DNA from: Streptomyces lomondensis
GTDB taxonomy: Bacteria; Actinomycetota; Actinomycetes; Streptomycetales; Streptomycetaceae
Length of the DNA: 59,988 nt
Assembly (NCBI RefSeq): GCF_014651035.1
Contig: NZ_BMWC01000021.1
Span: forward strand, 1-59,988
Reading direction: 5' to 3'
Shown: positions 48,282-56,946 of the stretch, piece after piece
Layout of the letters: each line of letters starts with the position of its first letter
Position numbering within the stretch: position 1 is the stretch's first letter
Notes under the pieces: generated by a model
Seen by the model: only the letters and a program-made list of their open reading frames with translations
What the model was told of the DNA's origin: nothing
The model's database searches: none
Program-made: the position numbers and the translations under genes

Positions 48282-50051
48282 GTGACCGAAGGCACGGCAG
48301 ACAGAGCGACGACGAACGGCGGGCTGACGCGCAGGCGTGCCCTGGTCCTGGGCGGCGCCCTGGCCCTCGCCCCCTTACCCGCCGAGGCCGCCCCGGTCAC
48401 GGGGCGCCCCACGCTGCGGCACGGCTCCGCCGCCCGCGCCGGGCTGCTCCCCGCCCCTCTGCGGCAACTGGTCACCGACGCCGAGGCGTTCCTGCGCCCC
48501 TCCCCCGCGCACCCCTGGTACGCGGGCGCCGTCCTGCTCGCCGGACGCGGCGGCACCGTCGCGCTGCACCGGCCCATCGGCATGGCGGTGCGCTACCGGG
48601 CGTACGACGGGAAGACCGACTCCGGTGTGGAGTTCCCGCCGGACGAGCAGATCCCGATGGCCGAGGACACCGTCTTCGATCTGGCGTCGGTGTCGAAGCT
48701 GTTCACCTCGATCCTCGCCGTACAGCAGATGGAGCGGGGCGCACTGGAGCTGGAGGCGACGGTCGCCTCGTACCTGCCCGACTTCGGCCGTGCGGGCAAG
48801 CAGGACATCACGATCCGTCAGCTGCTCACGCACACCTCGGGGTTCCGCGCCTGGATCCCGCTGTACAGCGCGCCGACGTACGAGGAGAAGCTCCAGCGCA
48901 TCTGGGACGAGGCGCCGGTCAGCGCGCCGGGCACGGCGTACCTGTACTCGGATCTGAACCTCATCTCGCTCCAGCTGGTGCTGGAACGGATCACGGGCCG
49001 CTCCCTGGACACCCTCCTCCGCGACGAGGTCACCGCGCCGCTCGGCCTGCGCCGTACCCGCTACAACCCGCCCGCCTCCTGGCGGCCGAAGATCGCGGCC
49101 ACGGAGGACGCCCGCCCGCCGTGGTCCGGGCTGGACCGGGGTCTGGTGTGGGGCGAGGTGCACGACGAGAACGCCTTCGGCCTGGGCGGGGTCGCGGGCC
49201 ACGCGGGCGTGTTCTCCGACGCGTGGGACCTGGCGGTCCTCGGCCGTACGCTGCTCAACGGCGGTGTCTACGGGAGGGCGCGGATCCTGCGGCCGGAGTC
49301 GGTGGAGCTGATGTTCACCGACTTCAACACCGCGTTCCCCGGGGACGAGCACGGGCTCGGCTTCGAGCTCTACCAGCACTGGTACATGGGCGCGATGGCC
49401 ACGCCGCGCAGCGCCGGGCATACCGGCTTCACCGGCACCTCGCTGGTGCTGGACCCGACGACCGACTCGTTCCTCGTCGTTCTCGGCAACTCCGTGCATC
49501 CCGTGCGGAGTTGGCGTTCCGGATCCGCTCCCCGGGTGGCCGCCGCGAATCACCTGGCACGGGCCGTGCCGGTCTGGCCGGCCCGGGGGCGCACGGCCTG
49601 GTTCTCCGGGATGGCGGTCTCCGCGACGGCGACGCTCACCCTCCCGGCGCTCGACACGTCGTCGGGCGGGGCGCGGCTGCGCTGCGCGCTGTGGTGGGAC
49701 ACCGAGCCGAAGGCCGACGTCCTGGTCCTGGAGGCCACGACCGACGGCGGTACGTCCTGGCAGCCGGTGCCCTTCACGACGTCCCGCCTGGGTGAGGAGC
49801 CCCGGCTGCACCCGTCGGGCTCGGTCACCGGCTGGTCCGGCCGCGTCTGGCACCGGCTCACCGCCGACGTGCCCGCCGCGCGGGGGCTGGCCCTGCGCTG
49901 GCGGTACGCGACGGACCGGCTGTACGTCGGCCGCGGGGCCTACGTGGACGGGCTGCGGGTGGAGGCGGCCGACGGCGTCCTGTTCGACGAGGCGCGCCCG
50001 GCGGACGCGTCGCGCGTCGAAGCGGTGGGATGGGCGCCGTCGGCCGACTGA
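48282..50051 (+). CDS. Exported serine hydrolase (beta-lactamase/DD-peptidase class C family) with C-terminal beta domain
   Basis: Secreted hydrolase of 589 residues. The N-terminus carries a twin-arginine-like signal (TRRRALVLGGALALAPLPAEA). The catalytic domain at about 65-425 has SVSK (nucleophile Ser and Lys, DLASVSKLFTS), YSD in AYLYSDLNLISLQL and a HTG in place of KTG (SAGHTGFTGTS). A C-terminal domain of about 150 residues (WFSGMAVSATATLTLPALD through RWRYATDRLYVGRGAYVDGLRVEAADGVLFDEA) looks like an immune-inhibitor-type beta sandwich. The GTG follows GGGAGG. It is divergent from the operator-controlled NPD/ACS operon and may share its regulation. Confidence 0.88.
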   Translation: MTEGTADRATTNGGLTRRRALVLGGALALAPLPAEAAPVTGRPTLRHGSAARAGLLPAPLRQLVTDAEAFLRPSPAHPWYAGAVLLAGRGGTVALHRPIGMAVRYRAYDGKTDSGVEFPPDEQIPMAEDTVFDLASVSKLFTSILAVQQMERGALELEATVASYLPDFGRAGKQDITIRQLLTHTSGFRAWIPLYSAPTYEEKLQRIWDEAPVSAPGTAYLYSDLNLISLQLVLERITGRSLDTLLRDEVTAPLGLRRTRYNPPASWRPKIAATEDARPPWSGLDRGLVWGEVHDENAFGLGGVAGHAGVFSDAWDLAVLGRTLLNGGVYGRARILRPESVELMFTDFNTAFPGDEHGLGFELYQHWYMGAMATPRSAGHTGFTGTSLVLDPTTDSFLVVLGNSVHPVRSWRSGSAPRVAAANHLARAVPVWPARGRTAWFSGMAVSATATLTLPALDTSSGGARLRCALWWDTEPKADVLVLEATTDGGTSWQPVPFTTSRLGEEPRLHPSGSVTGWSGRVWHRLTADVPAARGLALRWRYATDRLYVGRGAYVDGLRVEAADGVLFDEARPADASRVEAVGWAPSAD

Positions 50052-50061
50052 GGCGGACGCG

Positions 50062-50253
50062 TCACTGGTTGAAGACGGCCTTCTGCACCTCGTTCGGGCC
50101 GTCGAAGCGGTCCTCCTTCAGGCCGTCGAGCGTGCGGACGACCTTCTCGTCGGCGTGGTTGCTGCGGGCACGCTCCACCAGGTGCTTCTTGTCCGTGGGG
50201 TAGTCCATGCCCTTCAGGGCCTTCTGGAGGTCGGTCGGGCTGAGCTCGGCCAT
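50062..50253 (-). CDS. DUF2795-domain protein (63 aa)
   Basis: Small cytosolic protein with the DUF2795 helical pattern: LSPTDLQKALKGMDYPTDKKHLVERARSNHADEKVVRTLDGL. Such proteins are common in actinobacteria, often induced by stress, and have no known biochemical function. The ATG has the strong site GGGAGGAGG upstream. It converges on the serine hydrolase gene with a 10-bp gap. The final residues (EDRFDGPNEVQKAVFNQ) are also typical of the family. Confidence 0.9.
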   Translation of the reverse strand: MAELSPTDLQKALKGMDYPTDKKHLVERARSNHADEKVVRTLDGLKEDRFDGPNEVQKAVFNQ

Positions 50254-50336
50254 GGGAGCCTCCTCCCGTGGGTCGTGCGACCGTCCGCGCGGGGCGGCCG
50301 GCTGGTACGGATACCTTCGTCCTGTCGGAGTGCCCC

Positions 50337-51929
50337 TCAGGAGGGCAGTGATTCAGCCGGCCCGTCCTCCAGGACCGCCATGGCCGCGTTGTGCCCCGGC
50401 ACCCCGCTCACCCCGCCCCCGCGCACGGCTCCGGCCCCGCACAGCAGCACGTTCGCGTGCCGCGTCTCCACCCCCCAGCGGCCGGTGCCGTCCTGGGCGT
50501 GGGGCCAGCTCAGCTCGCGGTGGAAGATGTTCCCGCCGGGCAGCCCGAGGTCCCGCTCCAGGTCGAGCGGGGTCCTGGCCTCGATGCAGGGCCACCCCTC
50601 CGCGTCGGTGGCCAGGCACTCGGCGAGGGGTTCGGCCAGGTGGGCGTCGAGCTGGGCGAGCGTCGCCTTGAGGAGTTCCTCGCGTACGGCGTCGTTGTCC
50701 CGCTCGAACAGGCGGGCCGGGGTGTGCAGGCCGAAGAGGGTGAGCGTCTGGTAGCCCTGCTCGGCCAGGGCGGGGCCGAGGATGCTCGGGTCGGTGAGCG
50801 AGTGGCAGTAGATCTCGGAGGGCGGCGCGGCGGGCAGGTCACCGGCGGCGGCCTGGGCGTGGGCGGTGGCCAGTTGTTCGTAGCCCTCGGCGATGTGGAA
50901 GGTGCCGGCGAACGCCTCGCGCGGGTCGACGGAGCTGTCGCGCAGCCGCGGCAGCCTCTTGAGCAGCATGTTCACCTTCAGCTGGGCGCCTTCCGCGGGG
51001 CTGGGGGGCGCGTCGCCGGTCAGGTCCGCCAGGGCCTGCGGGGAGGCGTTGACCAGGACGTGCCGGGCGGCGACGGTGCCCTCGCCGTCGGCCGTGCGAA
51101 ACGCGACCTCGGCCGTACGGCCGTCCGTGGCGATGCGCAGCGCCTCGTGGCCGGTGGCGAGGACGGCGCCCGCCGCGCGTGCGGCGTCGGCCAGCGCGTC
51201 GGTGAGGGCGCCCATGCCGCCGACGGGCACGTCCCAGGCGCCGGTGCCGCCGCCGATCACGTGGTAGAGGAAGCAGCGGTTCTGCTTCAGCGAGGGGTCG
51301 TGGGCGTCGGCGAAGGTGCCGATGAGCGCGTCGGTGAGGACCACGCCGCGCACCAGGTCGTCGGCGAAGTGCTGCTCGACGGCGACCCCGATCGGCTCCT
51401 CGAACAGCATCCGCCAGGCCTCCTCGTCGTCGAGGCGGCGGCGCAGCTCCTCGCGCGTGGGCAGCGGCTCGGTGAGCGTCGGGAAGACCCGCTGGGCGAC
51501 GCGGCCGGTCATGCCGTAGAAGCGCTGCCAGGCCCGGTACTCGTGGTCGGAGCCGGTGAGCCGGGCGAAGGCCTCCCTGGTCCGCCGTTCGCCGCCGCCG
51601 ACGAGGAGCCCGGTGGGCCGGCCGTCGCGTTCGGCGGGCGTGTAGGAGGAGACGGTGCGGGCGCGTACCCGGAAGTCGAGGCCGAGGTCCCGGACGATCT
51701 TCTTCGGCAGCAGGCTGACCAGGTAGGAGTAGCGGGAGAGCCGGGCGTCGACCCCGGCGAAGGGCCGCGTGGACACGGCCGCGCCGCCGGTGTGGTCCAG
51801 CCGCTCCAGCACCAGCACGGAGCGGCCGGCCCGGGCCAGGTAGGCGGCGGCGACCAGGCCGTTGTGGCCGCCGCCGACGATGACGGCGTCGTACGTCCGG
51901 TGTGCGCGGGGTCCCAGGGGTGCGGTCAT
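50337..51929 (-). CDS. FAD-dependent phytoene desaturase-like oxidoreductase
   Basis: Flavoprotein of 530 residues of the phytoene dehydrogenase/carotenoid isomerase-like family. The FAD-binding dinucleotide motif is YDAVIVGGGHNGLVAAAYLARAGRSVLVLERLDHTGGAA (about 13-51). A middle AWDVPVGGMGALTDALADAARAAGA motif and the C-terminal ANVLLCGAGAVRGGGVSGVPGHNAAMAVLED FAD-closing motif are intact. No carotenoid genes are nearby, so a role in another desaturation or reduction is likely. The ATG at 51929 starts the conserved region; an upstream in-frame ATG adds 12 unlikely residues. Tandem 36-bp repeats lie just upstream. Confidence 0.9.
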   Translation of the reverse strand: MTAPLGPRAHRTYDAVIVGGGHNGLVAAAYLARAGRSVLVLERLDHTGGAAVSTRPFAGVDARLSRYSYLVSLLPKKIVRDLGLDFRVRARTVSSYTPAERDGRPTGLLVGGGERRTREAFARLTGSDHEYRAWQRFYGMTGRVAQRVFPTLTEPLPTREELRRRLDDEEAWRMLFEEPIGVAVEQHFADDLVRGVVLTDALIGTFADAHDPSLKQNRCFLYHVIGGGTGAWDVPVGGMGALTDALADAARAAGAVLATGHEALRIATDGRTAEVAFRTADGEGTVAARHVLVNASPQALADLTGDAPPSPAEGAQLKVNMLLKRLPRLRDSSVDPREAFAGTFHIAEGYEQLATAHAQAAAGDLPAAPPSEIYCHSLTDPSILGPALAEQGYQTLTLFGLHTPARLFERDNDAVREELLKATLAQLDAHLAEPLAECLATDAEGWPCIEARTPLDLERDLGLPGGNIFHRELSWPHAQDGTGRWGVETRHANVLLCGAGAVRGGGVSGVPGHNAAMAVLEDGPAESLPS

Positions 51930-51970
51930 GGTTCTTCGTAACACGGGGTGATCCGGGTCGGCCACAGGCC

Positions 51971-52072
51971 CTGTCCGCCCGAAGGCCGCACGGCCCGCCG
52001 GACACGCTGTCCGCCGGAAGGCCGCACTCCCCGCCGGACGCGCTGTGCGCCGTCAGGGGCTCACGGCCCGCC
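51971..52072. repeat. Tandem 36-bp repeats overlapping the 3' end of the kinase gene
   Basis: Two close copies of 36 bp (51971-52006 and 52007-52042, starting CTGTCCGCC) and a partial, diverged third copy (52043 onward) fill the gap between the oxidoreductase start and the kinase stop codon, the third copy running into the kinase coding sequence. They could be a minisatellite-like slippage product or a control element. No protein is supported. Confidence 0.65.
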
Positions 52073-54289
52073 TAACGCCCGCTCCTGGCGCAGGGCCGCC
52101 ACCCTGCGGTACAGCGCCGCGGCCTCGGCGCTGCGGCCCAGCTGCTGGAGGCAGTGCGCCTCGTCGTTGCGGCTGGCGAGGGTGTCGGGGTGGTCGGCGC
52201 CGAGGACGCGTTCGCGGGCGGCGGCGACCCGGCGGTACTCGGTGAGCGCGTCGGCCCAGCGGCCCAGCCAGCCCAGTCCCACGGCGACCTCGCGGCGGCT
52301 GACCAGGGTGTCCGGGTGGTCGGCGCCCAGGGCCCGCTCGCGCAGGGCGCTGACGTCGCGGGACTCGGTGAGGGCCTCCTCCCAGCGGCCGAGGCGTCCG
52401 AGGTTGACGCAGCGGCCGTGCCGGGCGCGCAGGGTCTCGGGGTGGGTGGGACCCTGGACGCGGGCGCGGTCCTCGGCGAGGGCGGTGTAGAGGTCCAGGG
52501 CCTCCGCACCGCGGCCGAGCCGGCCCAGACTGATGCCGATCTCGTGCCGGGCGGCGAGCGTGTCGGGGTGGTCGGGGCCGAGGGCGCGGGCGCGAGCCTC
52601 GGCGACCTCGCGGTAGGTCTCCAGGGCCTCGGGCCAGCGGCCCAGCTGGCCCAGGGCGTAGGCGACCTCGTAGCGGGTGACGAGGGTGTCGGGGTGGTCC
52701 GGGCCGAGCACCCGGGCGCGGGCTCCGGCCACCTCGCGGGCCATGCGGTAGGAGTCCTCCAGCCGGCCGAGGCGGCTGAGGTTGAAGGCGAGGTTGTGCC
52801 GGCAGCGCAGGGTGTCGGGGTGGTCCGGGCCCATGGTGCGCTCCCGGGCGGCGAGCACCGACGTGTAGACGCGGTGGGCGTCGAAGGGGCGGCCCAGCTG
52901 GCCGAGCACGTAGGCCATCTCCTGGCGGGCCGCGAGGGTGTCCGGGTGGTCGGCGCCGAGCGTGCGGATCCTGGCCTCGGCGACGTGCTTGTACTCGCGC
53001 AGGGCGTCCGGGGCACGGCCGGTGCGGCTGAGGGTGAAGGCGACCTCGTAGCGGCTGGCGAGGGTGTCGGGGTGATCGGGGCCGAGGAGGTGCTCGCGTT
53101 CGGCGGCGACCGCCCGGTGCACCTCCCCCGCCTCCGCCCAGCGGCCGAGCCGGCCGAGGCTCAGGCCCGCGTTGTGCCGGCCGGCCAGGGCGGTCAGGAC
53201 CTCCGGGGACGGCGTGGGCCGCTCCTCGGGGACGGACTCCTCGACGGGGCCGGTGGCGGGCCGTGCGATCCACTCGCCGGACAGTCCGGCCGCCGGGTCC
53301 GGCGGCGTGGTGCGCAGCCCGGCGCCCGCCGCCTTGTGGCCGGTGGTCATGCCGCGGGTCCAGGACGGCAGCCGTCCCGCCCGCACCGGCGCCCCGGGAG
53401 CGGGCCCGGCCGCCACCACGGCCGGCACGTACGCCGGCGCGGCCCGGTGCCCGCTGATCCTGCGCGCCAGCTCGCGGGCGTCACCGGGGCGTTCCTCCGG
53501 TTCCTTGGCCAGCAGGTCCAGGACGATCCGCTCCAGGTACGCGGGCAGTTCGGGGCGGTGCTCGCGCGGTGGGCGGGGCGGGGTGTCGCGGTGGCCGACG
53601 AGGATCGCCCAGGCGTCGTCGAGGTCGAACGGCGGTACGCCGGTGGCGATCTCGTACAGCACGCACCCGAACGAGTACAGGTCGCTGCGCTGGTCGACCT
53701 CGGTGCCGCTGATCTGCTCCGGGGACATGTAGTGCGGGGTGCCCATGGCGATGCCGGTGCCGGTCAGCCGGGACGTGAAGCCGATGTCGTGGCCGAGGCG
53801 GGCGATGCCGAAGTCGCAGATCTTCACCGTGCCGTCGCCGAGCCGGACGATGTTGGCGGGCTTCAGGTCCCGGTGGACGATGCCCTGTTCGTGGCAGTAC
53901 GCGAGGGCGGCGGCGACCTGCTCGGCGATCTCCACCACGTCGGCGACGGGCAGCGGGTGCTGCTTGTTGTCCTCCAGGAGCTGGCTGAGGTTGCGGCCGT
54001 CCAGCAGCTCCATGACGAGGTAGAGGACGCCGTCGGACTCGCCGAAGTCGTGCACGACGGTGATGCCCCGGTGCTGGAGCGCGGCGGCCACCCGGGCCTC
54101 GCGACGGAACCGTTCCCGCAGCACGCGGGTGAACGCGTGGTCGTGGTTGGGGCCCAGTGGCTTGAGGCACTTGACGGCGACGTGCCGGCCCAGGGACTCG
54201 TCCCGGGCCCGCCACACCTCGCCCATGCCGCCGCGCCCGATCAGATCGAGCAGCCGGTAACGGCCGTGAATGAGCCTGCTGTCCCCCAT
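52061..54289 (-). CDS. Ser/Thr protein kinase with C-terminal TPR (kinesin-light-chain type) repeats
   Basis: Cytosolic kinase of 742 residues. The Hanks-type domain at about 8-285 has the glycine loop IGRGGMGEVW, ATP-binding Lys in HVAVKCLKP, catalytic loop IVHRDLKPANIV, ICDFGIARLG and GTPHYMSPEQISG. No transmembrane helix or PASTA domains are seen. After a Pro/Gly-rich linker (about 290-380), eight or so TPR units of about 42 residues follow, each with a variant of LGPDHPDTLASR, probably a scaffold for partner proteins. The ATG start lies after GGGGGGAG at a long spacing. Substrate unknown. The 3' end is overlapped by 36-bp tandem repeats. Confidence 0.93.
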   Translation of the reverse strand: MGDSRLIHGRYRLLDLIGRGGMGEVWRARDESLGRHVAVKCLKPLGPNHDHAFTRVLRERFRREARVAAALQHRGITVVHDFGESDGVLYLVMELLDGRNLSQLLEDNKQHPLPVADVVEIAEQVAAALAYCHEQGIVHRDLKPANIVRLGDGTVKICDFGIARLGHDIGFTSRLTGTGIAMGTPHYMSPEQISGTEVDQRSDLYSFGCVLYEIATGVPPFDLDDAWAILVGHRDTPPRPPREHRPELPAYLERIVLDLLAKEPEERPGDARELARRISGHRAAPAYVPAVVAAGPAPGAPVRAGRLPSWTRGMTTGHKAAGAGLRTTPPDPAAGLSGEWIARPATGPVEESVPEERPTPSPEVLTALAGRHNAGLSLGRLGRWAEAGEVHRAVAAEREHLLGPDHPDTLASRYEVAFTLSRTGRAPDALREYKHVAEARIRTLGADHPDTLAARQEMAYVLGQLGRPFDAHRVYTSVLAARERTMGPDHPDTLRCRHNLAFNLSRLGRLEDSYRMAREVAGARARVLGPDHPDTLVTRYEVAYALGQLGRWPEALETYREVAEARARALGPDHPDTLAARHEIGISLGRLGRGAEALDLYTALAEDRARVQGPTHPETLRARHGRCVNLGRLGRWEEALTESRDVSALRERALGADHPDTLVSRREVAVGLGWLGRWADALTEYRRVAAARERVLGADHPDTLASRNDEAHCLQQLGRSAEAAALYRRVAALRQERALGGP

Positions 54290-54354
54290 CTCGCGCGACG
54301 CTCCCCCCGGTAGCTGTTCGCCCGCCCCTCCCCTTGGCCCCTCAGTATGGCGGC

Positions 54355-55203
54355 CTACCGTCCGAGTTTGTACGGTGCCGGACGCGTGTGCGGGCCGAGC
54401 CTCGCCATGGCGCGCAGGATGTGTTTGGGCGGGAGTTGCCACCGCAGACGTGCGGGAACACGGCGCAGCACGAGGCCGGTGAGGCGCAGTTGCCGGGTGA
54501 CGGTGGCGGGTGCGGGGGCCGGTCTGCCGTACAGCTCGTGGGCGTACGGCGGCAGGGAGGCGTACGCCAGTTGTGCCACGCGCCGCCACAGCACCTCGCG
54601 CGCCGGTACGAGAAGCGGGTGCGTCGGCGGGCGGAGGAGGAAGTCGTCCACCTCGCGTGCCTCGGGTCCGGCGGCCAGGTCGGGGCGCACCTTCTCGAAG
54701 TACTCCGCCAACTCGGCCCGGTTGGCGGGTACGGCGCCGGGGTCGAGGCCCACCAGGCGTGCGCTCTGCCGGTGTTCGCCGATGTAGCGGTCGGCCTCGG
54801 CGTCGGTGAGGCGGAAGCCGGACCTGCGCAGGACGTGCAGGTAGGAGTCGATCTCGGCGCAGTGCACCCACAGGAGCAGCCCGGGTTCGTCGACGGGGTA
54901 GCGCTCGCCGGTGTCCGGGTCGGTCGCCGACAGCATGCTGTGGATCTTCCGGACCCGGGCGCCGGCCCGCTCGGCGGCCTCGGTGGTGCCGTACGTCGTG
55001 GTGCCGACGAAGTTGGCGGTGCGCAGCAGGCGGCCCCAGGCGTCGCGGCGGAAGTCGGAGTTCTGGAGGACTCCGCGTACCGCGCGCGGGTGCAGGGCCT
55101 GGAGGTAGAGCGCCCGGACGCCGGCGATCCACATCATCGGGTCGCCGTGCGCCTGCCAAGTCACCGATTTCGGGCCGAACAGCCCCGGGTCCGCGCCGGT
55201 CAT
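54355..55203 (-). CDS. MpaB-like oxygenase (DUF2236)
   Basis: Predicted heme-dependent oxygenase of 282 residues of the MpaB/latex-clearing-protein-like family. Conserved elements are DPMMWIAGVRALYLQALHPRAVRGVLQNSDFRRDAWGRLLRTANFV (about residues 20-65) and the PGLLLWVHCAEIDSYLHVLRRSG stretch (about 105-128), which carry the probable heme-ligand His and Arg residues. The ATG at 55203 is supported by GGAGGTGA 5 bp upstream; an upstream frame to 55305 lacks one. The gene is divergent from the ABC importer lipoprotein gene. Family members cleave polyunsaturated or terpenoid chains in some organisms; the substrate here is unknown. Confidence 0.85.
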   Translation of the reverse strand: MTGADPGLFGPKSVTWQAHGDPMMWIAGVRALYLQALHPRAVRGVLQNSDFRRDAWGRLLRTANFVGTTTYGTTEAAERAGARVRKIHSMLSATDPDTGERYPVDEPGLLLWVHCAEIDSYLHVLRRSGFRLTDAEADRYIGEHRQSARLVGLDPGAVPANRAELAEYFEKVRPDLAAGPEAREVDDFLLRPPTHPLLVPAREVLWRRVAQLAYASLPPYAHELYGRPAPAPATVTRQLRLTGLVLRRVPARLRWQLPPKHILRAMARLGPHTRPAPYKLGR

Positions 55204-55311
55204 GCGACTCACCTCCGCCCGGCGCCCACCATGACACAACTCGAACAGCCGGTCGATACCGCCGGGTTCGCCACCCGGATGTCCAGTCGTTGAGATTTCA
55301 TCCACCCGGCG

Positions 55312-55330
55312 AAAGGTTTGGTAAGCCTCC
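55312..55330. promoter_or_regulatory. Possible DmdR1/IdeR-like iron box upstream of the ABC importer
   Basis: The sequence AAAGGTTTGGTAAGCCTCC (55312-55330) matches 11 of 19 positions of the iron-box consensus TTAGGTTAGGCTAACCTAA, with the central GGTTxGGxxxxCCT pattern kept. It lies about 80 bp upstream of the lipoprotein start. The match is only partial. Confidence 0.3.
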
Positions 55331-55410
55331 CCTTATATGCTGACGTAGCCGATCAAGCCCCAGCCCGGGCCGCAGCGGCATGCCCGACCTCCCGCACGAC
55401 AGGAACCGAC

Positions 55411-56934
55411 ATGCGCACCACTTCCCGCGGCCTCATAGCGGCGCTCGCCCTCACCCCTCTGCTGGCCGGCTGCTTCGCACCGGGCGACAGCGACGACGCC
55501 ACGGGCGCCGGGGCGGGATCGGGCGGGCGGCTGCGCGTCGCGCTCGCCGTGCCGCCGGTTCAGGCACTGTCCCCGTACAGCAACGACGCCACCGTACTGA
55601 GCAAGCTGTCCGTCGCCGAGGGCCTCACCGCCCTGGACAGGAACGGCACGGCCAAGCCCGCCCTGGCGAAGTCCTGGAAGCAGGACGACGACACCACCTG
55701 GACCTTCGAGCTGCGCGAGGCAGAGTTCCAGGACGGCACGAAGCTCACCGCCCAGTCCGTCGTCAACGCGCTCGACCACGCCGGCGCGGCCAAGCCCAAG
55801 CCCCGGGTCCTCAGTGACGTGACCCTCACCGCCAAGGCCGAGGACGCCGACACCGTCACCCTCACCACCAAGTCGCCCGACCCGGTGCTGCCGCTGCGGC
55901 TGGCCAGCCCGGCGCTGGCGATCCTGTCGGCGAAGGCGTACGCGAAGGACGGCGCCGTCAGCCCCGTCGGCACCGGCACCGGACCGTTCGAGATCACCAA
56001 GCTCAGCGGCAAGACGAAGGCGACACTGAACCGCTTCGACGGTTACTGGGGCGGCAAGGCGAAGGCCCCGGGCATCGACGTCAGCTGGATCGCGGACGGC
56101 ACGGCCCGCGCCAACGCGCTGCGCGGCGGCCAGGCCGACATCGCCGAGTGGATCCCCACCGCCCAGGCGAAGCTGCTCGACGAGGGCACCCGGCACGAGG
56201 TTCCGTCGGTGCGCACCGACAGCCTGATCCTCAACACCCGCAGCGGCCTGTTCGCCGACGCCGGTCTGCGCGCCGCCGCCCGTGAGGCCGTCGACGGCTC
56301 CGCGCTGGTCGACTCCGTCTTCGGCGGCTACGCCGACCCCGCCCAGGGCCTGTTCGGGCCCGCCGTCCCCTGGGCCGCCGACAAGCGGGTGCAGGTGACC
56401 GGCCGCGCCGAGGCCGCGACCGCCGGGCAGGTGAAGACCGAGACCAAGGGCAGGACGCTGCGGCTGGCCGCATACACCAACCGGGCCGAGATGCCCGAAG
56501 CCGCGACCGTGCTCCAGCAGCAGCTGGAGAAGGCCGGGTTCACGGTGAAGCAGGACGTGCGCGAGTACACGCAGATGGAGGCCGACCTCCTCGCCGGGAA
56601 GTACGACGCCCTCGTCTTCTCCCGGGTGACGCTCCTGGACACCGGTGACGCCGTCGACTACCTCGCCAGCGACTTCACCAGCGAGGGCGTCTACAACATC
56701 GCCGGCCTGAAGGACGCCAAGGTGGACAAGGCCATCCGGGCCGCCGCCGGGGAACGTGACACCGAGCGCCGCCAGGAGAAGATCATGCAGGCGGAGGCGG
56801 AGATCCTGCGCACCGACGCGGTGGTGCCGCTCGTCCACGAGCAGGCCGTGCAGGGCATCGCGGCGGACGTCGAGGGCGTCATCCTCGACCCGCGCGAACG
56901 CTCCCTGATCGACCTCGACACCCGCCTGAAGTAA
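55411..56934 (+). CDS. Peptide/nickel-type ABC transporter substrate-binding lipoprotein
   Basis: Extracytoplasmic solute receptor of 507 residues of the DppA/OppA family. A lipoprotein signal ends at the lipobox LLAGC (Cys about 21), followed by an Asp/Gly/Ala-rich linker. The mature fold shows LSVAEGLTALDRNGTAKPALAKSWKQDDDTTWTFELREAEFQDGTKLTAQSVVNAL, the family hallmark, and GTGPFEITKLSGKTKATLNRFDGYWGG. AGGAAC precedes the ATG. The fused permease gene starts 12 bp downstream, so they form an operon. The ligand could be a peptide, a metallophore or nickel. A weak iron-box-like site upstream hints at iron or siderophore uptake, but this is speculative. Confidence 0.92.
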   Translation: MRTTSRGLIAALALTPLLAGCFAPGDSDDATGAGAGSGGRLRVALAVPPVQALSPYSNDATVLSKLSVAEGLTALDRNGTAKPALAKSWKQDDDTTWTFELREAEFQDGTKLTAQSVVNALDHAGAAKPKPRVLSDVTLTAKAEDADTVTLTTKSPDPVLPLRLASPALAILSAKAYAKDGAVSPVGTGTGPFEITKLSGKTKATLNRFDGYWGGKAKAPGIDVSWIADGTARANALRGGQADIAEWIPTAQAKLLDEGTRHEVPSVRTDSLILNTRSGLFADAGLRAAAREAVDGSALVDSVFGGYADPAQGLFGPAVPWAADKRVQVTGRAEAATAGQVKTETKGRTLRLAAYTNRAEMPEAATVLQQQLEKAGFTVKQDVREYTQMEADLLAGKYDALVFSRVTLLDTGDAVDYLASDFTSEGVYNIAGLKDAKVDKAIRAAAGERDTERRQEKIMQAEAEILRTDAVVPLVHEQAVQGIAADVEGVILDPRERSLIDLDTRLK

Positions 56935-56946
56935 GCCCGGATTCCC

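Noticed and set aside
51948..52490. Plus-strand frame with 12-residue repeats (CPPEGRT units)
   Set aside because: It is a translation of the 36-bp tandem repeat and of antisense kinase sequence; there is no ribosome binding site and no native composition beyond the repeats.
52160..53200. Regular DNA-level repeats of about 126 bp resembling an array
   Set aside because: They are the coding sequence of the 42-residue TPR units of the kinase, not a CRISPR or satellite.
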